In this document: in pieces, positions 14,844 to 19,623 of the stretch | Position numbering within the stretch: position 1 is the first letter of the stretch | Layout of the letters: the number at the start of each line of letters is the position of its first letter | NCBI GenBank assembly: GCA_030605675.1 | Contig: JAUWHV010000012.1 | Location: 1 to 19,623, forward strand | Length of the DNA stretch: 19,623 nucleotides | From: Deltaproteobacteria bacterium | GTDB lineage: Bacteria > Desulfobacterota > Dissulfuribacteria > Dissulfuribacterales > UBA3076 | Direction: 5' to 3' | Translations under genes and position numbers: made by a program | The notes under the pieces: generated by a model | What the model saw: the letters and a program-made list of their open reading frames with translations, nothing else | Database searches by the model: none | What the model was told of the DNA's origin: nothing

Positions 14844-15022
14844 AGTACAGGGAGTACGTCTGCGTACCCGTCGCCTCGCATCTGCAGCACCCTGTAAACG
14901 CTTACAGTTCAGCAGGTTAGGGCATCGCATCTGCTTTGTTGTCGGGCACTTGAAGTACAGGGAGTACGTCTGCGTACCCGTCGCCTCGCATCTGCAGCAC
15001 CCTGTAAACGCTTACAGTTCAG
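14796..15022. repeat. Two-copy direct repeat (period 110 bp) with strong internal hairpins
   Basis: Bases 14809-14912 and 14919-15022 are about 104 bp long and differ at only three positions (14815/14925, 14816/14926, 14837/14947). A perfect 17-bp inverted repeat, TGTAAGCGTTTACAGGG (14796-14812) with CCCTGTAAACGCTTACA (14890-14906), encloses copy 1. The same right arm recurs at 15000-15016, while copy 2 has no left arm of its own. Inside each unit GTACG-TCTG-CGTAC (14854-14867 in copy 1) forms a short hairpin, and GTACT-TGA-AGTAC (14836-14848) a second in copy 1. An RNA would fold as a multi-branched structure. The left arm and first 35 bases lie within rsmE. Confidence 0.85.
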
Positions 15023-15051
15023 TGGGTTGCGGTAAAACGGGCGTTGTAATC

Positions 15052-15065
15052 CCGTGAACGGTTAT
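15052..15065 (+). repeat. Copy of the dispersed CCGTGAACGG end motif upstream of manC
   Basis: CCGTGAACGGTTAT differs in its last base from the motif at 649-662 and 10486-10499. A GTG inside it is in frame with manC and could be mistaken for the start codon. Confidence 0.6.
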
Positions 15066-15080
15066 GATGACTTCAGGTTT

Positions 15081-15085
15081 GGAGG
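15081..15085 (+). promoter_or_regulatory. Ribosome-binding site that decides the manC start
   Basis: GGAGG lies 7 bases before the TTG at 15093. No comparable site precedes the in-frame GTG at 15054, which lies inside a repeat motif. Confidence 0.75.
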
Positions 15086-15092
15086 AAAAACG

Positions 15093-16181
15093 TTGAGCAA
15101 GGAATGCTATCATGCCCTGGTGTTGGCCGGAGGGTTTGGGACCAGGCTTTGGCCGAGGAGTCGACAACACAAAGCTAAGCAGTTTCTCTGCATCCACAGC
15201 CGGGAGACGCTTCTTGAGCAGACTATTTCCAGAATTCGGCCTATGTTTCCCTGGGAGAGGATCTGGGTAATTACAAAACCGGCCCAGGAGGAAGATGTGT
15301 TAGCCCATGTTCCAGGCATTATCAGCTCTAATATACTCATTGAGCCATGCCCCAAGGGGACTGCGGCTGCAATTTCCTGGGCCACAGCCAGGATTGAGTC
15401 CCTCCATCCCAATAGTTTGATAGCAGTTCTACCTTCTGACCATCTTATCGAGGATGAGAAAGACTTCAGATGTGTTCTGGATGCCGGGCTCTTCTTTGCC
15501 GGATCTAATCCTTGCCTTGTTACTTTTGGGATAAAGCCTGCTAGGGCTGAGCCTGCTTATGGTTATGTGGAGATTGGCAGGTTAAGAACCAAGATAAGGG
15601 GTAAAAATTGCTATGACGTTACGGCATTCCACGAAAAGCCGGACAGAGAGACTGCGCTCGATTATCTATCATCAGGGACTTTTTTTTGGAATAGTGGAAT
15701 TTTTGCCTTTTCATCCAAGGTATTGTTTGATGCCCTTAAAAAATGGATGCCGGCAGCATGGGGGCCCCTTGAACGTATCAGGTCCCTCTCCGGCTCAAAG
15801 GAAGAAGTATCCATGGTCCGCAAATACTATGACCTGATACCGGATGATTCTCTGGATAAAGGTCTTCTGGAAAAGGCATCTAATGTTGTAGTCTTTCCAT
15901 GTGATTGTGGCTGGCATGATATGGGGGTCTGGGAAACCTATTATGATCTATCGACCAAGGACGATGACGGAAATGTCATTGATGGACTGGTTGCCTCTGT
16001 TGGATGCAAGAATTGTCTGCTCATGTCGGAAGGTGGTATCCTGGTGGCTGCTGTGGGGACAGAGGATATGGTAATTGTGGCTGAAGGTGATGCGGTGCTC
16101 GTCTGTCCAAGGAACAGGCTTGATGAGGTTAAACAGGTAGTAGAAAAGATCAAGGAAAGAGGTCTTGCGGAATATCTCTGA
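15093..16181 (+). CDS. manC: Mannose-1-phosphate guanylyltransferase (GDP-mannose pyrophosphorylase)
   Basis: ManC makes GDP-mannose from mannose-1-phosphate and GTP for polysaccharide or glycolipid synthesis. From the TTG start at 15093 the product is 362 residues. It has the nucleotidyltransferase signature LAGGFGTRLWPRSR (11-24) followed by KAKQFL, a PSDH metal-site motif, the sugar-phosphate motif FHEKPDRETA and WNSGIFAF, and CGWHDMGVWE near the C-terminal half. It is the short, single-function form without the phosphomannose isomerase domain of bifunctional AlgA-type enzymes. The start is based on the GGAGG at 15081-15085. The stop and the next start share a base (TGATG), so the lipid-synthase gene is probably translated in tandem. 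Confidence 0.92.
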   Translation: MSKECYHALVLAGGFGTRLWPRSRQHKAKQFLCIHSRETLLEQTISRIRPMFPWERIWVITKPAQEEDVLAHVPGIISSNILIEPCPKGTAAAISWATARIESLHPNSLIAVLPSDHLIEDEKDFRCVLDAGLFFAGSNPCLVTFGIKPARAEPAYGYVEIGRLRTKIRGKNCYDVTAFHEKPDRETALDYLSSGTFFWNSGIFAFSSKVLFDALKKWMPAAWGPLERIRSLSGSKEEVSMVRKYYDLIPDDSLDKGLLEKASNVVVFPCDCGWHDMGVWETYYDLSTKDDDGNVIDGLVASVGCKNCLLMSEGGILVAAVGTEDMVIVAEGDAVLVCPRNRLDEVKQVVEKIKERGLAEYL

Positions 16182-17245
16182 TGAAGATCCGTGCTAATCA
16201 CCTTACAGTCCTTCGGATTATACTGTTGCCCCTGCCGTATTTTTTAGTCTATGGAGACATCAGGGCAAAGATCGCGGCCCTTGTAGCCTTCACTCTCTTA
16301 GGTTTTACTGACTATCTTGATGGCCTGCTGGCCCGCCGTGATGGTAGCACACCTCTGGGCAAGCTCCTTGACCCCGTTGCCGACAAGATCTTTATAGCTG
16401 TTACACTGATCCCCCTGGTAGATCTTGGCATTCTCCCCCTTTGGATCGTGTGGCCAATTTTTTTAAGGGAATTTCTGGTGACAGAGTTCCGCAGATTTTG
16501 TACAGCATCGAGAAAGCAGCTCCGTGTCACTGAACTTGCAAAAGTCAAGACTACTCTTCAAATGATAGGAGCAGGCCTGATTTTCATGACTGATATGTTC
16601 CCGGACAAAACAGTTCTTATAGCATTTTTGTCCGGTGCCTTTCTGGCTACTCTATTCCTGGCTGCGGTTCTCTATTGGAGGAATGGTCACCTGTCAACTC
16701 GTTTGCAAACGGCATTGGGCCTTCTTGCATTTGGGCTTGCCGTAGGGCTGTTACTTAGACCGCCCCATATTATTATTACTTATGGCCTTGTTATGCTTGG
16801 AATTACCCTGGTGTCCGGTAGCCAGTATCTTATTATAGGCCTTCCGGAATGTCTGAGACAAGGGCTGCCGGCCCTGGGAAGACTTATTGTCTCGTTAATG
16901 CTTCCGCTCTTGTCACTCGCCCTGATGCCCTTAGCTCCAAAAGAACTGAGCAGCCTGGTGGTCCTTATCGTGGCGCTTGAGTTCGGGAGCCAGGGGCTTG
17001 ACGTGTGGGCAATGCAAGCGGGAGAAATCGATATTTCCTGGATAAAAAGACGTATACTCATACCTGTTGCCTTGCTGTCGCTCGTGCTTGGCTGTGTGTT
17101 TTATGGGTTTGAAAGTGCGGTTCCGGCCTTCCTTTGGATTACAACCGGTCTTTGTATTTGTTATGCAGTAGCTAATATCCGGATATACTGGAGAGCCGCT
17201 TGCAGGACTCATAATCTTGTTAAAGAACAAGGCCCGAGGAGGTGA
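16181..17245 (+). CDS. CDP-alcohol phosphatidyltransferase with an extra C-terminal membrane domain
   Basis: An integral membrane enzyme that should transfer a phosphatidyl-type group from a CDP-lipid to an alcohol. The signature is D44-YL-DGLLAR (47-52), G60, D64 and D68, so all catalytic aspartates are present. The AR-to-G gap is 7 residues rather than the 8 usual in PgsA-type enzymes. Family members such as PgsA end at about 180-190 residues. This one continues to 354 with several further hydrophobic segments (roughly 175-345) that I do not recognise. Coupling to manC through TGATG suggests a mannose-containing or envelope-lipid pathway, but the acceptor alcohol is unknown. It could be a housekeeping PgsA with an extension, so I give no symbol. 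Confidence 0.85.
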   Translation: MKIRANHLTVLRIILLPLPYFLVYGDIRAKIAALVAFTLLGFTDYLDGLLARRDGSTPLGKLLDPVADKIFIAVTLIPLVDLGILPLWIVWPIFLREFLVTEFRRFCTASRKQLRVTELAKVKTTLQMIGAGLIFMTDMFPDKTVLIAFLSGAFLATLFLAAVLYWRNGHLSTRLQTALGLLAFGLAVGLLLRPPHIIITYGLVMLGITLVSGSQYLIIGLPECLRQGLPALGRLIVSLMLPLLSLALMPLAPKELSSLVVLIVALEFGSQGLDVWAMQAGEIDISWIKRRILIPVALLSLVLGCVFYGFESAVPAFLWITTGLCICYAVANIRIYWRAACRTHNLVKEQGPRR

Positions 17246-17298
17246 AAAGGCGCAACGAGCTTGATTTCCAGAAATGCTCCCGTTATAAAAACAAATAT

Positions 17299-17514
17299 GG
17301 GCATCCTTCATTCACCAGTTTACACTTTTTTCGAAAAAGCGTGTATTATCGAATTGAATGCCGATGTTGAAACTGGAAATTTGAAATTTGAAATTAGGTA
17401 ACGCATCTACATCTTTGTATTTTTCCAATTTCAAGTTTCCAATTTCCAATTTCACTGCCAAAACACAAAATCAATAAAGTGTAAACTACTTTTGACTTGT
17501 CATGAAGGATGCCC
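17299..17514. mobile_element. Foldback (MITE-like) element B with flanking AAATAT duplication
   Basis: Terminal inverted repeats GGGCATCCTTCAT (17299-17311) and ATGAAGGATGCCC (17502-17514) are a perfect 13 bp. They are flanked on both sides by the direct repeat AAATAT (17293-17298 and 17515-17520), which looks like a 6-bp target-site duplication. Inside lie AGTTTACACTTT near the left end and AAAGTGTAAACT near the right. Further in, GAAACTGG/GAAATTTG words face CCAATTTCAAGTTTCC words. CCAATTTCAAGTTTC (17425-17439) is the exact reverse complement of 399-413 in the 375-662 element. There is no coding capacity. Confidence 0.7.
17505..17509 (+). promoter_or_regulatory. Ribosome-binding site of dgt, located inside the element's terminal repeat
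   Basis: AAGGA at 17505-17509 lies 9 bases before the dgt ATG at 17519 and is part of the terminal repeat ATGAAGGATGCCC. The ATG itself begins inside the right-hand AAATAT duplication. Confidence 0.7.
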
Positions 17515-17518
17515 AAAT

Positions 17519-18625
17519 ATGTATGCAGATTCCGGTCTAAGGCTCGAAGAGCTGAATAAACCCGTAACTATCAGGGAAGAGATTCAAGAGCGCGAACGTC
17601 TGATCTTGTGTCCCCAGGCATGTCTCAGCAGCGAGACCAAAGGAAGACTCTATCCTGTCGAACCCTGTAATATCCGAACACCCTTTCAGAGAGATCGCGA
17701 TCGCATCGTCTATTCCAAGTCTTTTCGCCGTCTCAAGCATAAGACACAGGTATTTTTGTCTCCCATGGGAGATCATTACCGCACCCGTCTTACACACACG
17801 CTGGAAGTATCAGAGATCGCGAGGACAATCGCCAGGGCACTTCGCCTTAACGAGGACCTGGCAGAGGCGGTGGCCTTGGGTCATGACCTTGGGCATACTC
17901 CCTTTGGGCATGCCGGTGAAACTATTTTAAACGAGATTGTGCCCGGGGGATTTTCTCACTGCCGTCAGGGCTTGAGAGTGGTGGATGTGCTGGAAAATGG
18001 CGGCCGGGGTCTAAACCTCACCTATGAAGTCCGGGATGGAATATTTAAGCACTCAAAGGGTTTTGGAGAGATCATCCCCAAAAAATCAAATAAGTGGGCC
18101 ATGACTGTTGAAGGAAGGATCGTGCGCATAGCAGATGTCATTGGCTATCTGAGCCATGATCTGGACGACGCAATTAGAAGCAAAGTGATCTCTGAAAAGG
18201 ATGTTCCGTCAAAGTGTAAAGATGTCTTGGGAGAAAATCACGCCACCCGCATCTCGACCATGATCAAAGACGTGATAGCAAGCACCAAGGTAGTGAATGG
18301 GGAAATGGAGCTTTCAATAAGTCCCCGTCTTTATGAAACGATGATTCACCTCAGGGCCTTTCTTTATGACAACGTGTACAGGGCACCTCAGGTGCATAAT
18401 GAATTTGAAAAGGCCAAAAAGATCCTCTTTGACTTGTATGAGTATTTTTTAAAAGACAAAGATGCCTTTATCCGGGAAAATACTCGGATGTTTGAAGAAG
18501 AAGCAGTAGACATCGACGACAAGACCCCTTATGAGCGCAGGGTCTGTGATTTCATCGCCGGAATGACTGACCGTTACGCGCAAAATCTGTACTCGCGGAT
18601 TTTTATTCCCTCTTCAGTTGTCTAA
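17519..18625 (+). CDS. dgt: dGTPase-family HD-domain deoxynucleoside triphosphohydrolase
   Basis: A dNTP triphosphohydrolase that removes tripolyphosphate from dGTP or related dNTPs. The 368-residue product has the HD-domain metal ligands H93 (LTHTLEVSEIART), H122-D123 (GHDLGHTPFGHAGE) and D206 (RIADVIGYLSHDLDDA). It also has the typical N-terminal block YSKSFRRLKHKTQVF. It is the shorter, Dgt-like 'type 2' form rather than the ~500-residue enterobacterial enzyme. I chose the ATG at 17519, with AAGGA upstream. An in-frame TTG at 17492 lies inside foldback element B and gives non-homologous residues. The 3' end overlaps the opposite-strand SDR gene by 12 bases. Confidence 0.93.
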   Translation: MYADSGLRLEELNKPVTIREEIQERERLILCPQACLSSETKGRLYPVEPCNIRTPFQRDRDRIVYSKSFRRLKHKTQVFLSPMGDHYRTRLTHTLEVSEIARTIARALRLNEDLAEAVALGHDLGHTPFGHAGETILNEIVPGGFSHCRQGLRVVDVLENGGRGLNLTYEVRDGIFKHSKGFGEIIPKKSNKWAMTVEGRIVRIADVIGYLSHDLDDAIRSKVISEKDVPSKCKDVLGENHATRISTMIKDVIASTKVVNGEMELSISPRLYETMIHLRAFLYDNVYRAPQVHNEFEKAKKILFDLYEYFLKDKDAFIRENTRMFEEEAVDIDDKTPYERRVCDFIAGMTDRYAQNLYSRIFIPSSVV

Positions 18626-19504
18626 GCTCCGAGTTTTTTTAACAGCAGTCTCCGGTGAGACAGAACCTCCAAAGGTGGATTCACCAGGTTCGACAACTCC
18701 CTTGGGCATAGAGACCGCTTTATCCCCCCCCAGAATATAGCCTCCGTCCATCCGTATGGTTGCCCCGGTCATGAAACTTGCGTCAAAGACCAGGAAGCGC
18801 ACCATTTTTGCCACCTCTTCAACCCTTGCGGTACGCTGCAAAAGAGTATGATCAAGTATGGCCTTTTGTTCTTCTGTACTCATTATCTTCCAACCCCTGG
18901 TACGCGGTCCATGACGCGTCTCAACAAAACCCAGCATGAGTTCATTGACCCGTACCTCAGGGGCACCCTGTCTTGCCCAGGCCGCGGTAAGGGACTGGAT
19001 GGCCCTGTTTGACAGCGAGTAGCAGTCATTAAACACCAGACCTGCCGGTCCACTTCTTCCCACCAATCCGGCTATGGAGGAAATGTTGACCACGACTCCA
19101 TTCCCCCGGGTCTTCAGGATTGGTAAAGCCTCCTCAAAGAGGTACCATTTGGCAGTCACAGTGGTCTTGAACTCCAGGTCCCACTGTTCCGGTACATACG
19201 GGCCGTGAACTACAGGCCAACCGCCCCTTTCAATATTGTTAATCAATATATCCAGACGCCCAAAGCGGTCCTGAGCGGTGCGAATTACCTTTTTCACGTC
19301 TTTAAGACAAGTAAGATCGGCCGGAACGGCATGGTAATCAACGCCTGTTTCTTTCATATGCCTATGCATACTCTCAAGGCTGTCCAGCCAGTCGTGATAA
19401 GGCAAAACACATTTAACCCCTGAACGGGATAGCTCAAGGGCTATGGCGAGGCCAATGCCTTTTATGGCACCGGCAACAATGGCAACCTTGTTTTCGGATT
19501 CCAT
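18614..19504 (-). CDS. SDR-family oxidoreductase lacking the catalytic lysine
   Basis: A 296-residue short-chain dehydrogenase/reductase-like protein with a Rossmann fold. The nucleotide-binding motif is AGAIKGIG (11-18, T of TGxxxGIG replaced by A). The NN motif INNIERGG is at 88-95, the serine strand VVVNISS at 137-143, and the C-terminal block FMTGATIRMDGGY at 244-256. The active-site YxxxK reads Y162-SLS-N166, so the lysine that positions NAD(P)H and lowers the tyrosine pKa is replaced by Asn (codon AAC). About six extra residues lie between the serine and the tyrosine. A ~35-residue tail follows the usual SDR end. GAGGA precedes the ATG by about 9 bases. It overlaps dgt tail to tail. Substrate unknown; it may be non-catalytic. 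Confidence 0.88.
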   Translation of the reverse strand: MESENKVAIVAGAIKGIGLAIALELSRSGVKCVLPYHDWLDSLESMHRHMKETGVDYHAVPADLTCLKDVKKVIRTAQDRFGRLDILINNIERGGWPVVHGPYVPEQWDLEFKTTVTAKWYLFEEALPILKTRGNGVVVNISSIAGLVGRSGPAGLVFNDCYSLSNRAIQSLTAAWARQGAPEVRVNELMLGFVETRHGPRTRGWKIMSTEEQKAILDHTLLQRTARVEEVAKMVRFLVFDASFMTGATIRMDGGYILGGDKAVSMPKGVVEPGESTFGGSVSPETAVKKTRSLDN

Positions 19505-19541
19505 AGATAATTATCCTCGGCAATAAAACAGAAGGTTCATC

Positions 19542-19563
19542 GTGGATTACTGGGGTAATCCAC
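19542..19563. promoter_or_regulatory. Palindrome in the leader region of the SDR gene
   Basis: GTGGATTAC, TGGG, GTAATCCAC: a 9-bp perfect stem with a 4-base loop, 38-59 bases upstream of the SDR start codon on the minus strand. It may be an operator or leader hairpin; the role is not shown. Confidence 0.4.
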
Positions 19564-19570
19564 TTGAACA

Positions 19571-19623
19571 GCTATTAGCGCTTAGCTTTTAGCAGTCAGC
19601 CAAAGTAGTTTACACTTTTTTGA
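19571..19623. repeat. AGCTTTTAGC words joined to a copy of the AAAGTAGTTTACACTTTT module, cut by the window edge
   Basis: GCTATTAGCGCTTAGC and related words lead into AAAGTAGTTTACACTTTTTT (from 19602). The same AAAGTAGTTTACACTTT occurs in element A (from 11961) and, inverted, in element B (17477-17493). The GGCATCCTT terminal repeat is absent here, so the modules recombine. Confidence 0.6.

Noticed and set aside
14809..15022. CRISPR array
   Set aside because: Only two units of about 104 bp separated by 6 bases; no spacers of regular length and no cas genes.
17492..17518. TTG-initiated N-terminal extension of dgt
   Set aside because: The extension is encoded by foldback element B and is not homologous to Dgt; the ATG at 17519 has a proper ribosome-binding site.

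Overview
The window looks like a chromosomal segment of an anaerobic bacterium, most likely Desulfobacterota (deltaproteobacteria) or a close relative. This is inferred from gene content: a four-subunit 2-oxoacid:ferredoxin oxidoreductase, SelA, a GAF/degenerate-GGDEF/TPR protein, a TraB-family membrane protein and a PilB/GspE ATPase. No rRNA or other taxonomic marker is present. It is mostly ordinary gene-dense chromosome, but the intergenic gaps carry an unusual amount of repeat-like, inverted-repeat DNA.

Layout, left to right. A minus-strand gene runs off the left edge (1-135, probable family-4 glycosyltransferase). A gene-poor gap (136-771) holds a hairpin and a nested inverted-repeat element that encloses the shrunken remnant of a four-helix-bundle (23S rRNA intervening-sequence type) protein gene. 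Next come purB-pyrE-nfu (+), with purB and pyrE overlapping in ATGA. rlmH (-) and selA (+) then diverge with overlapping start codons. A signalling-type TPR protein (5118-7049) contains an 8-bp tandem repeat inside its reading frame. The por operon porG-porD-porA-porB (7258-10272) ends in a clear intrinsic terminator. traB-like and pilB/gspE-like genes follow on the minus strand, separated by repeats. rsmE (+) is followed by a 110-bp-period direct repeat that supplies the end of its reading frame. manC is translationally coupled (TGATG) to a CDP-alcohol phosphatidyltransferase with an extra membrane half. A second foldback element sits directly in front of dgt and seems to supply its ribosome-binding site. 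An SDR-family gene (-) overlaps dgt tail to tail.

How the genes work together. PurB and PyrE serve nucleotide synthesis, Nfu iron-sulfur delivery, RlmH and RsmE ribosome methylation, SelA selenocysteyl-tRNA synthesis, and Por interconversion of 2-oxoacids and acyl-CoA with ferredoxin. ManC plus the phosphatidyltransferase suggests envelope glycolipid or polar-lipid synthesis, and Dgt dNTP control.

The most noteworthy signal lies in the gaps. It is a set of related inverted-repeat elements built from a few modules: a CCGTGAACGGTTAC end motif, iterated GAAATTGG-type words, GGCATCCTTCAT terminal repeats and an AGTTTACACTTT inner motif. One of them carries the four-helix-bundle gene remnant and another has a 6-bp flanking duplication.
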